This document shows, one piece after another, positions 25,711-33,401 of a stretch of 64,000 nucleotides of DNA (within the stretch, counting starts at the first letter, position 1; each line of letters begins with the position of its first letter). This DNA is from Azospirillum brasilense. GTDB taxonomy: Bacteria; Pseudomonadota; Alphaproteobacteria; Azospirillales; Azospirillaceae. A model generated the notes under the pieces. The model made no database searches. It saw only the letters and a list, made by a program, of their open reading frames with translations, and was not told where the DNA came from. The position numbers and the translations under genes were made by a program. The stretch lies in assembly GCF_005222205.1 (NCBI RefSeq), contig NZ_CP032345.1, forward strand, positions 623,001-687,000, written 5' to 3'.

Positions 25711-27936
25711 ATGGCCACGCTCATCATCACGGAAAAATCCAGTCAGGCAAAGGACCTGCGCGCCGCGCTGGGGGATCGCTACGGGCGCATCCTGCCGGCC
25801 GAGGGCCACCTGCTGCGGCTGGCCGAGCCGGACGAGGTCAATCCGGACTGGAAGCGCTGGTCGCCCACCCTGCTGAAGCCGGACGGACTCTACCCGACCC
25901 GGCCGGACAGCGGCGGTAACAAAACGGCGAAGCTGGCGGCGATCAAGGCGGCCCTGAAGGGCTGCGACCAGGTCATCCTCGCCACCGACTGCGACCGCGA
26001 GGGGCAGCTGATCGGGCAGGAGATCCTGGAGCATCTGGGCTTCCGCGGGCGGGTGCAGCGCGCCCTGTTCACCGCCCAGGACCCCAAGACGATCCGCGAT
26101 GCCTTCGCCAAGCTGAAGCCGAACACCGAGCTTCGCCCGCTCTACGAGGCGGCGGTGGCGCGCCAGCAGGCCGACCAGATCTTCAACCTCTCCCTGACCC
26201 GCACGGCGACCAAGACGCTGCTGGCGCCGGGGACGCGCGGGGTGATCGGCATCGGGCGGGTGAAGACGCCGACCCTGTCCATCGTCTGCCTGCGCGAGTT
26301 GGAGATCCGCAACTTCAAGCCGGAGGATTATTTCGAGGTGGTGGCGACGGCCACCGCCGCCGGCGGCTCCTTCCTGATGCGCCACGCTCCGCCGCCGAAG
26401 GACCGCATCAAGGACCGCGCCCGCGCCGAGGCTATCGCCCGCGCCGCCGATGGCCATGGCGGCCCCCTGTCGGTGACGGTGGAGGACCGGCGGCAGGCCC
26501 CGCCGAAGCTCTACGACCTGCCCGCGCTGCAGAAGACCTGCGGCCAACGCTGGGGCTGGACCGCCGACCGCACGCTGGAGGTCGCGCAGGAGCTTTACGA
26601 CGGCGAGGGCAAGAAGCTCATCACCTACCCGCGCGCCGAGGCGCGCTACCTCTCGGAGAACCAGATCGCCGACGTTCCGGCGATCACCGGGGCGCTGACC
26701 CGGCTGCGCGGCTTCGCCCATCTGGACATTTCCCGCCCGGTGATCCGCCGCGGCAAGTCCGGCCATTTCTGCGACAAGGCGCTGGAGGGCGTGTCGCACC
26801 ACGCCATCGTGCCCAACGTCAATGTCCTGGATGACCTGGAAAGCCGGCTGAACCGCCTGACCGACGACGAGAAGCGGCTCTACGCGCTGATCTGCCGCTC
26901 CTACCTCGCCGCGGTCATGCCCGACTACGAGTACCGCCAGACCACCGTCCTGATGGACGTGCCCGTCGAGGGCAAGCCGGTGGTCTTCCGCGCGGTCGGG
27001 CGCATCCCCCTGAAGCTCGGCTGGAAGGCGGCCTTCGGCTCCGCCGAGACGGACGGCAAGCCCGACGAGAAGGAGGAGGAGCAGACCCTGCCCCCGCTGG
27101 CCGACGGCGAGCCCGCCCGCCTGTCCGAGCCGCGGGTGGAGGCCAAGCGGACCCAAGCGCCGCCGCGCTACAACGAGGGCACGCTGGTCGACGCCATGCA
27201 GAACGCCTGGCGCTTCGTCGAGGACCCGGCGCTGCGCGACCGGCTGAAGGAGGCCAAGGGCATCGGCACCCCGGCCACCCGCGCCGAGATCATCAAGGGC
27301 CTGCGGCGGCAGAACCTGCTGGGCGCCGACGGCAAGTGGCTGGTGCCCACCCCCGCCGGGCTGCAGCTGTTCGAGACGCTGCGCGGCGCCGCCCCCACGC
27401 TGGTCGATCCCGGCACCACCGCCCTGTGGGAGATGCGGCTGGACGAGGTGGTCGTCGGGCGGGCCGACTTCCGCAGCGTCATCGACGGCATCGCCGACGA
27501 GGCTGGACGGCTGATCGGCGTGCTGGTCGGCAACCGGGGTCCCGCGGTGGACCTCGGCGTCCGCGGCGGCCCGATCCGCGCCGGACGGGGAGTCGGGCGG
27601 CGCCGTTCCGCCAGCCCGCGCGCCACCGGAACGGCGCCGCGCCGGACACGGAAGGCGGCGGTTGCCATCGTCGGTATGGATGGCGAAGCGCCGAAGACGC
27701 CCCGGCGCAGCCGCAAGAAGGCCGCGCCGGAGGTCTCCGACTCGATCAGCCCGGTGGCCGACACCGTCCCGCCGGCCCCCGCCGCACCGTCGAGCGGTGC
27801 ACGGCGCAAGGCCCCGACCGACAAGATGGTCGCCTTCGCCCGCAGCCTCGCCGACCGCAAGGGCGTGGAGTTGCCGGACGCCGTGACCCAGGACTTCGAT
27901 TCCTGCCGCCAATTCCTGGACCAACACGCGCGCTGA
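25711..27936 (+). CDS. topB: DNA topoisomerase III
   Basis: A 741-residue type IA topoisomerase that decatenates and relaxes DNA through a covalent 5'-tyrosyl link. The TOPRIM part has Glu8 in LIITEKSSQ and the metal site TDCDREG; the catalytic Tyr is Tyr306 in ITYPRAEARYL. Family members usually have S/T-D after YPR; here it is A-E. The C-terminal part carries a basic low-complexity linker (RRTRKAA, RRSRKK) and a small end domain (PTDKMVAFARSLADRKG) seen in TopB proteins. ATG 25711 is chosen; ATG 25702 three codons upstream is equally possible. No clear ribosome binding site precedes either. Confidence 0.93.
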   Translation: MATLIITEKSSQAKDLRAALGDRYGRILPAEGHLLRLAEPDEVNPDWKRWSPTLLKPDGLYPTRPDSGGNKTAKLAAIKAALKGCDQVILATDCDREGQLIGQEILEHLGFRGRVQRALFTAQDPKTIRDAFAKLKPNTELRPLYEAAVARQQADQIFNLSLTRTATKTLLAPGTRGVIGIGRVKTPTLSIVCLRELEIRNFKPEDYFEVVATATAAGGSFLMRHAPPPKDRIKDRARAEAIARAADGHGGPLSVTVEDRRQAPPKLYDLPALQKTCGQRWGWTADRTLEVAQELYDGEGKKLITYPRAEARYLSENQIADVPAITGALTRLRGFAHLDISRPVIRRGKSGHFCDKALEGVSHHAIVPNVNVLDDLESRLNRLTDDEKRLYALICRSYLAAVMPDYEYRQTTVLMDVPVEGKPVVFRAVGRIPLKLGWKAAFGSAETDGKPDEKEEEQTLPPLADGEPARLSEPRVEAKRTQAPPRYNEGTLVDAMQNAWRFVEDPALRDRLKEAKGIGTPATRAEIIKGLRRQNLLGADGKWLVPTPAGLQLFETLRGAAPTLVDPGTTALWEMRLDEVVVGRADFRSVIDGIADEAGRLIGVLVGNRGPAVDLGVRGGPIRAGRGVGRRRSASPRATGTAPRRTRKAAVAIVGMDGEAPKTPRRSRKKAAPEVSDSISPVADTVPPAPAAPSSGARRKAPTDKMVAFARSLADRKGVELPDAVTQDFDSCRQFLDQHAR

Positions 27937-27945
27937 GCGCCGGCT

Positions 27946-28050
27946 TGCCCCCACCCCGGCCCTCCCCCGCTACCGCAGGGGAGGGAGATTTCTGCGAAGC
28001 GGCGGCAGTCCCCTCCCCTGCGAAGCGGGGGAGGGTTAGGGAGCGGGCAA
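27946..28050. repeat. GC-rich interspersed palindromic element, copy B
   Basis: Starts nine bases after the topB stop. It has the blocks CGGCCCTCCCCCGCT, GCAGGGGAGGGAGAT, CCCCTCCC and GCGGGGGAGGGTTAGGG in the same order as at 12377-12471. The sequence folds into two hairpins. Confidence 0.75.
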
Positions 28051-28083
28051 CACCTCCCACAAACCGCCCGAATCACCCTCCGA

Positions 28084-28105
28084 CTGTGGCCCAGGCCACA
28101 GCGGC
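28084..28105 (+). promoter_or_regulatory. palindromic promoter-region element, copy 1
   Basis: CTGTGG then a spacer then CACAGCGGC, including the perfect inverted repeat TGTGGCC-CA-GGCCACA. A near copy (17 of 22 bases identical) lies at 29055-29076 before the third gene of the cluster. In both, CCTA follows at nearly the same distance (36 and 37 bases from the left end). Probably an operator or part of a shared promoter. Confidence 0.55.
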
Positions 28106-28171
28106 GGGGGCGGCATCCGCCTACCCTCTCCTCCACGGACATCGCCCCACACCCCGGAGGAGACCCTGCCC

Positions 28172-28621
28172 ATGCGCCGCCTGACCCTGATCGCCGTCGC
28201 CGCCACCACGCTGCTCGCCGCGCCCCACGCCTTCGCCAACGACCTCAAGACCGGCGGCATGCCGGTCAACCCGATGATGATGCAGCCGGGCTTCGGCAGC
28301 CCCTTCGCCGCGGCGCCCTCGCTCTCCAACACCAACGTCGGTGTCGCGACGAACCTCGCGGCGGGGATCGGCAACAAGGCCAAGCAGAACGTCTTCACCA
28401 TGCAGCAGGGCACCGGCGGGTCGCTGGTGAACACCAACGTCGGCGTCGCCACCAACGTCGCCGCCGGGATCGGCAACAAGGCCAAGCAGAACGTCACCGG
28501 CGTCACCTTCGGCTTCGGCAAGGGCGGCCTGCTCGACACCAACGTCGGGGTGACGACCAACGTCGCCGCCGGCATCGGCAACGCCGCCGGGCAGAGTCTG
28601 TTTGGTCTCAAGGCCCAGTGA
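28172..28621 (+). CDS. exported protein with three NVGxAxNxAxGxGNxAxQ repeats
   Basis: A 149-residue protein with a clear signal peptide (cleavage likely after AFA, about residue 22). The mature part is mostly three copies of a 22-residue unit of the form NTNVGVATNVAAGIGNKAKQ, starting at 53, 87 and 122 (spacing 34 and 35), joined by Gly-rich linkers. There are no cysteines. Alternating small and polar residues suggest beta strands stacked as a solenoid or amyloid-like fibre; the G-x-GN-x-A-x-Q part is reminiscent of curlin repeats but with a shorter NxA-to-Q spacing. The function is not known to me. A good GGAGGAG site precedes the ATG. First of three similarly organised exported proteins. 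Confidence 0.88.
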   Translation: MRRLTLIAVAATTLLAAPHAFANDLKTGGMPVNPMMMQPGFGSPFAAAPSLSNTNVGVATNLAAGIGNKAKQNVFTMQQGTGGSLVNTNVGVATNVAAGIGNKAKQNVTGVTFGFGKGGLLDTNVGVTTNVAAGIGNAAGQSLFGLKAQ

Positions 28622-28633
28622 TCCACCCCACCC

Positions 28634-28660
28634 GGCGCCGCCGATCCACCCGGCGGCGCC
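28634..28660 (+). terminator. hairpin between the first and second repeat-protein genes
   Basis: 10-bp stem GGCGCCGCCG / CGGCGGCGCC with a 7-base loop, followed by TCCTTCC rather than a clean T-run. It could be a weak terminator or a stabiliser of the upstream mRNA. Confidence 0.5.
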
Positions 28661-28693
28661 TCCTTCCGGATTCCTCATTGGAGGACTGCCGCC

Positions 28694-29044
28694 ATGCTCC
28701 GCTTCGCCCTGCCGGTCTTCGGTGCGCTCGCCGCCATCCTGACCCTGGCCGGAACCCCGCAGACCGCCGCCGCCGAAAACCTCGCCTGCCAGACGGTCAA
28801 CGGGAAGACGGTGTGCAGCCGCGGCTCGGGCTCGCTGTCGTGCCAGACGGTCAACGACCGGACGACCTGCGTGACCGGGCCGGGCGCGCTGACCTGCGAG
28901 ACCGTGAACGGCCACACCGCCTGCCGCCGCGGCCCGTCGCAGCCGGACCTGAAGCCGATGCCCATGCCGCCGATGCCCCCGCAGGCCGCCCCGATGCCCG
29001 ACCGCCCCTTCGGCAAGAACTTCCCTTTTGAGGAAGAGGCGTAA
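28694..29044 (+). CDS. exported protein with six evenly spaced cysteines
   Basis: A 116-residue protein with a signal peptide (cleavage likely after TAAA, about 27). Residues 30-83 are three 18-residue repeats (LACQTVNGKTVCSRGSGS and two variants). Cysteines fall at 32, 41, 50, 59, 68 and 77, each exactly nine apart. Each CQTVNGKTVC unit looks like a beta hairpin with an NG turn that a disulfide could close. The tail is rich in Pro and Met (PMPMPPMPP) and ends acidic. The family is not recognised. GGAGGA precedes the ATG by nine bases. It sits between two other exported repeat proteins. Confidence 0.86.
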   Translation: MLRFALPVFGALAAILTLAGTPQTAAAENLACQTVNGKTVCSRGSGSLSCQTVNDRTTCVTGPGALTCETVNGHTACRRGPSQPDLKPMPMPPMPPQAAPMPDRPFGKNFPFEEEA

Positions 29045-29054
29045 AGCGCCCCAC

Positions 29055-29076
29055 CTGTGGTCCGCCTCACAGCGGC
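29055..29076 (+). promoter_or_regulatory. palindromic promoter-region element, copy 2
   Basis: CTGTGG, ten-odd variable bases in the middle, then CACAGCGGC, matching the element at 28084-28105. It lies 77 bases before the third gene's ATG (88 for the first). It begins 11 bases after the second gene's stop, indicating that the third gene has its own promoter under the same control. Confidence 0.55.
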
Positions 29077-29131
29077 TCCCCGCCCGGGCGCCCTAGGATC
29101 AGCGCACACCGCCGAACAGAGGAGCCCCGCC

Positions 29132-29980
29132 ATGATCCGCATCCGCCGCTTCGCGCCGCTGCTGTCCGGCCTCGCCGCCCTGGCGCTGCTGGGCGGGACC
29201 GCCGCCGCCCAGGATGCCGGCGGCTTCTCCGTCAACCCTCAGCTCGGCGCGGCGGTTGGCATGTCGATGGGCATGGGCATGGGGATGCCGCCGCTGCTGC
29301 CGCGCCAGCCCGTCTTCGTCAACGCCACCCGGCGCGGCGCGCCTCCGGGGGCGACGGTGACCAACCCCAACGTCAGCCGGCAGGCGACGCACCAGCAGGC
29401 CATCGCCAAGATCCGCGGCGACGCCGGCTTCCTGGGCGGCTTCAACAAGGGCCAGGCGCTGGCCGCCAGCCGCCAGCCGCCGCCGGAACCGATCGTGCCG
29501 AACTTCACCTTCATCGACGCGCCCTTCATCGTGAACAACTTCGACAGCTCGCTGGCCCTGTCCTTCGGCGACAGCAACGTGACGGAGCAATTCATCATCC
29601 AGGGTGCGGACGGGTCCGCCGGCGGTGGCGGCGGCGCTGGTGGTGTCGCAGAGCAGCCTGCCGTGCCGGCCTCCTCCGGGCAGACGCCAACCCCGCTCCA
29701 GGCCGCCGCTCCGGTGCAGGCTCCACCCCCGGTGCAGGCGAAGGCTCCGACTCCGAAGCCCCAGCCGGGGGTGACCACCGGCAACGGCGGCCCGCCGCCC
29801 GAGGGCTTCTTCGACCCGGTGATGAGCAACTTCGGTCCGCTGCCGCATCTGCCCGCGGCGCTGGCCAGCGGCGGCATCCAGTTCAACAACGTCGGCAGCG
29901 CCTTCAACGCCGCCATGGGCCAGGGCAACGTTGCCTCCCAGCAGATCACCAGCATCCAGGGAAAGAAGGGCAAGCGCTGA
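29132..29980 (+). CDS. exported protein sharing the NVGxAxNxAxGxGNxAxQ motif
   Basis: A 282-residue protein with a signal peptide (cleavage likely after TAAA). It has a Met/Gly stretch (GMSMGMGMGMPP), a central segment with NFDSSLALSFGDSNVTEQ, a Gly run then a Pro/Ala/Gln-rich linker, and near the C-terminus NVGSAFNAAMGQGNVASQ, which aligns without gaps to the repeat of the protein encoded at 28172. The central segment also keeps the motif's N, G, N and Q positions (1, 11, 14, 18). The function is unknown; it may nucleate, cap or anchor the first protein. GAGGAG precedes ATG 29132. It ends at a strong bidirectional terminator. Confidence 0.87.
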   Translation: MIRIRRFAPLLSGLAALALLGGTAAAQDAGGFSVNPQLGAAVGMSMGMGMGMPPLLPRQPVFVNATRRGAPPGATVTNPNVSRQATHQQAIAKIRGDAGFLGGFNKGQALAASRQPPPEPIVPNFTFIDAPFIVNNFDSSLALSFGDSNVTEQFIIQGADGSAGGGGGAGGVAEQPAVPASSGQTPTPLQAAAPVQAPPPVQAKAPTPKPQPGVTTGNGGPPPEGFFDPVMSNFGPLPHLPAALASGGIQFNNVGSAFNAAMGQGNVASQQITSIQGKKGKR

Positions 29981-29994
29981 GCCTTCGACAAAGA

Positions 29995-30025
29995 AAAGCC
30001 CCCTTGCCGGCGGCAAGGGGGCTTT
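29995..30025. terminator. bidirectional terminator between the repeat-protein cluster and the glucan synthase
   Basis: 14-bp stem AAAGCCCCCTTGCC / GGCAAGGGGGCTTT around GGC. The plus side reads on TTTCTCC, the minus side TTTTCTTT. It lies 15 bases after one stop and 21 before the other, between convergent genes. Confidence 0.9.
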
Positions 30026-30045
30026 CTCCGTTCAGGGTTGCGCGA

Positions 30046-32697
30046 TTACGCGGCGACCGGCTCGTTGGCGCCCTTGGCCGGGGCGGCGGCGGGCTGGGCC
30101 ACGCCCTGCGGGGCGGGCAGCGGCGCCGGGCGCGGGGTGCCGGCGGGCAGCATGTCCCCGATCGCGAGGCCCACGGCCATCAGGTTGGGCACGGCCATCG
30201 CGGTCAGCAGGATCGCCCACAGCTCCAGCGACAGGGTGCCCAGCGGGTTGGCGAACCATGCGGTCACCGCGGAGACCAGCAGCGCACCCGAGAGCCAGGC
30301 TTCCGGCTTGGCGCAGAAGGCCCCCTGGGTCCGCTTGCCGCCCTTGGCGGTGACGCGGAAGGCGTCGCGCTTGCGGACCACGCCGCGCAGAGCGGCCAGC
30401 GCCACCGTGGTGGACAGCGCCATGCCGACGGCGCAGGCCCCGAAGCTCTCCTTCCACGAGTTGCCGGAGGCGTAGCGCGAGGCCAGCAGGCTCGACCCGG
30501 CGCGCAGGACCAGGGCGCCCAGCACCGCGGCGGTGGCCTGGACCGGCGGCAGGTGCAGCGGCAGGACCAGCGAGGCGAAGGTCCAGGTGACCGCCGCACC
30601 GGCGGCCAGCACGCCCACCGCGTCGGACCACCAGCGCGCCCAGTTGGTCAGGTAGCCGATCTTCTGGCCGACCGTCAGCTCCTTGGCGCCGGGCAGGAAC
30701 TTCCGCCAGTGGGCGCGCAGGATCTGCGTGGAGCCGAACACCCAGCGGTCGCGCTGCTTGCGGAACTGCATGAAGTTGTCGGGGGCGAGGCCCTGGCCGA
30801 GACGCTCGTCCGTGTAGGCGGCGCGGTAGCCGGCCGACAGGATGCGGATGCCCAGTTCCGTGTCCTCGCAGATGCCCTCTTCCGACCAGCCGCCGACCTG
30901 CTCCATGGCGGAGCGGCGCAGCATGATCATCGTGCCGTGGCAGACGAAGGCCTGGGAGGTCAGACCCTCCTGCATGCCGACGTCGAAGAAGGGGCGGTAC
31001 TCGGCGGTCATGGCGGCCTTCAGCGGCGTCTCATGGCCGTCGCGGTGCTCCTGCGGGGCCTGGACGATGCCGACGCGCGGGTCGGCGAAGGTAGGGGCCA
31101 GCTTGTTCAGCCAGTCCGGCTCCACCGTGTAGTCGGCGTCGAGCACGGCGACAATCTCGGCGCGCGGGTCGGTGTGGCGCAGCGCGGCGTTCAGCGCGCC
31201 GGCCTTGAAGCCGCTGATCTTCTTGTACCAGTGGAACTTGAACTTCGGGCCCAGCTCGGCGCACAGCTCCTCGACCGGGCGGACCAGCGCCTCGTCCTCG
31301 GTGTTGTTGATGAGGACGACGACCTCGTAGTCCGGGTAGTCGACGCGGGCCAGCGAGGTCAGCGTGGCGGCCAGCACGTCCGGCTGCTCGCGGCAGGCGG
31401 CGATGTGCACGGACACCATCGGCTTGTGCTCCGGCACCGCGGGAACCCGCGGCAGCAGGGCCGGGGCGCGGCCGGTGAACAGGCGGCGGGCCACCTCGGT
31501 CAGGTCGGCGAAGGCCACCGACATCATCAGCGCGCCCAGCAGGAAGGCGGAGCCCCAGGTGGTCGCGGCGCCGAAGGTGAAGTATTCCGCGTAGGCGCCG
31601 GCGACGGCCGAACCGACGCCGAAGCCGACGATGTTGGCGCCCACCGACGCGGCCAGCGCGTAGGTCATGTTGGTGCGGCGGCGGAAGGCGGCGAAGGCCG
31701 ACAAAGCGAGGCCGAGGGCCAGCGCCACGGCGGCGCCCGCACGGTCGCCCCAGGGGGCCGGGACGTCGCCGGCCAGCGGCCATTTCGGCGCGCGGTCGGC
31801 GTCGAGCACGCCCCAGGTCGGGCCCGGCGAGCCTTCGATGCTCGACTTCCACACGCCGTCGAACGCCTCGACCACGTTGTAGTCGATGCCGAGCATCCCC
31901 GCCTCGGCGGCGAAGTTGCGGACGACGAAGGCCTGGGCCTGCGGCGTCGGATAGGCGTCGTGGAAGTTCTCGCCGCCCGACGGCCAGCCCACCTCGCCCA
32001 CGAACAGCGGCTTGCCCGGATGCGCCTTGCGCACGGTGTCCAGCCGGTCGCGGATCCAGGTCAGCGCGTTCTCCACGGGCACGCCTTCCCAGTAGGGCAG
32101 GACGTGGACGCCCATATAGTCGGACGCCGCGATGGTCTCCTTGGCCTTGACGATCTCCGACCACACGTCGGCGGTGCCGACCTTGATGTGCTTCGGCACG
32201 CCGGCGCGGACGCGGCGGATGTAGGAGGCCAGCTCCGCGTCGGTCAGCTCGGCGCGCAGCAGCGTCTCGTTGCCGACCACGACGCGCTCGATGCCGCGCA
32301 CGGTGCGCGACAGCACGATGGCGCGGGCGACCTCGCGCTCGTTGCGGGCCTTGTCGTCGCTCAGCCAGACGCCCAGCGTGACATCCAGGCCATGCTTGGC
32401 GGCGATGGCCGGCACGTCGCCCTGGGAGCCCAGCGTGGAGTAGGTCCGGACACCGTCGGCGAAGCCGGCGATGGCGGTCATGTCGCGGTCCAGCTCCACC
32501 GCGTCGACCACCGGCTGGTGGTTCGGGTCGTAGCTGCGGCCCGACGGGGAGTAGGAGACGGATTCGATGCGACCCGGCACGGCGTCCACAGGAGTGGGCG
32601 CGTTGCGCCAGGACCAGAAGGACGCGTGGCCGGCAGTCACGGCGAGCATCGCCGCGGCCAAGGCCGCAGACCGGATCGAACGCTTCGGGTTGCTCAT
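30046..32697 (-). CDS. membrane GH17-GT2 fusion, probable cyclic beta-1,3-glucan synthase
   Basis: An 883-residue inner-membrane protein resembling NdvB of Bradyrhizobium and Pseudomonas. An N-terminal signal/anchor is followed by a glycoside hydrolase family 17 domain (about 40-330) with candidate catalytic Glu144 in VVVGNE and Glu235 in FVGEVGWPS, two or three transmembrane helices, a GT2 glycosyltransferase (about 430-690; LDADY and QRDRW motifs), and a block of C-terminal helices. The GT2 part probably polymerises beta-1,3-glucan from UDP-glucose and the GH17 part probably branches or cyclises it. Periplasmic glucans of this type matter for osmoadaptation and root association. ATG 32697 is followed directly by a basic then hydrophobic leader. 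Confidence 0.87.
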   Translation of the reverse strand: MSNPKRSIRSAALAAAMLAVTAGHASFWSWRNAPTPVDAVPGRIESVSYSPSGRSYDPNHQPVVDAVELDRDMTAIAGFADGVRTYSTLGSQGDVPAIAAKHGLDVTLGVWLSDDKARNEREVARAIVLSRTVRGIERVVVGNETLLRAELTDAELASYIRRVRAGVPKHIKVGTADVWSEIVKAKETIAASDYMGVHVLPYWEGVPVENALTWIRDRLDTVRKAHPGKPLFVGEVGWPSGGENFHDAYPTPQAQAFVVRNFAAEAGMLGIDYNVVEAFDGVWKSSIEGSPGPTWGVLDADRAPKWPLAGDVPAPWGDRAGAAVALALGLALSAFAAFRRRTNMTYALAASVGANIVGFGVGSAVAGAYAEYFTFGAATTWGSAFLLGALMMSVAFADLTEVARRLFTGRAPALLPRVPAVPEHKPMVSVHIAACREQPDVLAATLTSLARVDYPDYEVVVLINNTEDEALVRPVEELCAELGPKFKFHWYKKISGFKAGALNAALRHTDPRAEIVAVLDADYTVEPDWLNKLAPTFADPRVGIVQAPQEHRDGHETPLKAAMTAEYRPFFDVGMQEGLTSQAFVCHGTMIMLRRSAMEQVGGWSEEGICEDTELGIRILSAGYRAAYTDERLGQGLAPDNFMQFRKQRDRWVFGSTQILRAHWRKFLPGAKELTVGQKIGYLTNWARWWSDAVGVLAAGAAVTWTFASLVLPLHLPPVQATAAVLGALVLRAGSSLLASRYASGNSWKESFGACAVGMALSTTVALAALRGVVRKRDAFRVTAKGGKRTQGAFCAKPEAWLSGALLVSAVTAWFANPLGTLSLELWAILLTAMAVPNLMAVGLAIGDMLPAGTPRPAPLPAPQGVAQPAAAPAKGANEPVAA

Positions 32698-32887
32698 GTG
32701 GGGATTTCGCAAGCCTGGGTAGGATGGGTGGCGGGCGCCACCGGACACACAGACGAACGTGCGCTGCAAAAAACTATTCCCGCACCCGCGTCGATTTTTT
32801 TCGGCTGGCTGCATGGATTACCAAATCGGGAACGGCGACCGCTCCGCTCCTGTTGGCTTCACCAACCGCAACGACGGAGACGACGAA

Positions 32888-33151
32888 ATGACCGGCAAAA
32901 AGGTCGATGTGACCGCGCTGGAGGAAACGATGGACGAGGTGGTCGAAACCCTCGATCTCGCCGAGCAGGCCGCCGGCTATGTCCGGAAGGAAAGCAGCGA
33001 CCCCATGGACCAGGCCCGCGCCGCCGCCGTGCAGAAGCAGGCCGAAGCCATGCTCGACGCCGCCGAGCAGGCCGCGACGGGAGAACGCTCGCAGCGCAGC
33101 AACCCCTCCCCCCTGCCGGGCATGCGCCGCCCGCCCTCCCTCATCAATTGA
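32888..33151 (+). CDS. small helical hydrophilic protein
   Basis: An 87-residue protein starting MTGKKVDVTALEETMDEVVETL. Residues 5-65 are predicted as long amphipathic helices rich in Glu, Ala and Asp; the tail is Pro/Ser/Arg-rich and ends in LIN. There is no signal peptide and no Cys. GGAGA stands before the ATG. The next gene, 25 bases on, also begins MTGK and encodes a small charged protein, so the two probably share an operon. I recognise no family. Such proteins are often stress-related, but that is a guess. Confidence 0.65.
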   Translation: MTGKKVDVTALEETMDEVVETLDLAEQAAGYVRKESSDPMDQARAAAVQKQAEAMLDAAEQAATGERSQRSNPSPLPGMRRPPSLIN

Positions 33152-33175
33152 CGATCATTCGGCAAGGAGACATTC

Positions 33176-33397
33176 ATGACCGGCAAGCATGAACAGAGTC
33201 CCGAGCACCGCAAAGCCCACGATCTCGCTGAAGAGGCTATAGAGACGGCGGCCCAGGGCGATACGCGCAAGGCCAAGAGCTTGGCGGACGAAGCGAAATC
33301 CATCGACCCGAAGATCGATCAGGAGATGGCGCGCGAACTGCAAGACGACCGCCGTCAGGCCGAAAACTACAAGGGGAAGGCAGGCGAGACCCCCTGA
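33176..33397 (+). CDS. small charged helical protein
   Basis: A 73-residue protein (MTGKHEQSPEHRKAHDLAEEA...). It is strongly hydrophilic, nearly all helical, with alternating acidic and basic residues and TPR-like spacing (AEEAIETAAQGDTRKAKSLADEA). AAGGAGA precedes ATG 33176. It is convergent with the endonuclease III homologue, four bases apart. It may be a single TPR-like hairpin protein; no function is assigned. Confidence 0.68.
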   Translation: MTGKHEQSPEHRKAHDLAEEAIETAAQGDTRKAKSLADEAKSIDPKIDQEMARELQDDRRQAENYKGKAGETP

Positions 33398-33401
33398 CTC
33401 C

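Noticed and set aside
25690-27954. Very long minus frame continuing upstream of the protease gene through topB
   Set aside because: Only the first part (24856-25689) looks like a protein; the rest is the mirror of the topB codons with biased composition.
28172-28621. Calling the first repeat protein a curlin (CsgA/CsgB)
   Set aside because: G-x-GN-x-A is shared, but the distance to Q differs from curlin repeats, and no csg genes are in the window.
30004-33192. 1062-codon plus frame over the glucan synthase
   Set aside because: It is His/Gly/Gln/Arg-rich antisense noise; the minus frame has clear GH17 and GT2 domains.
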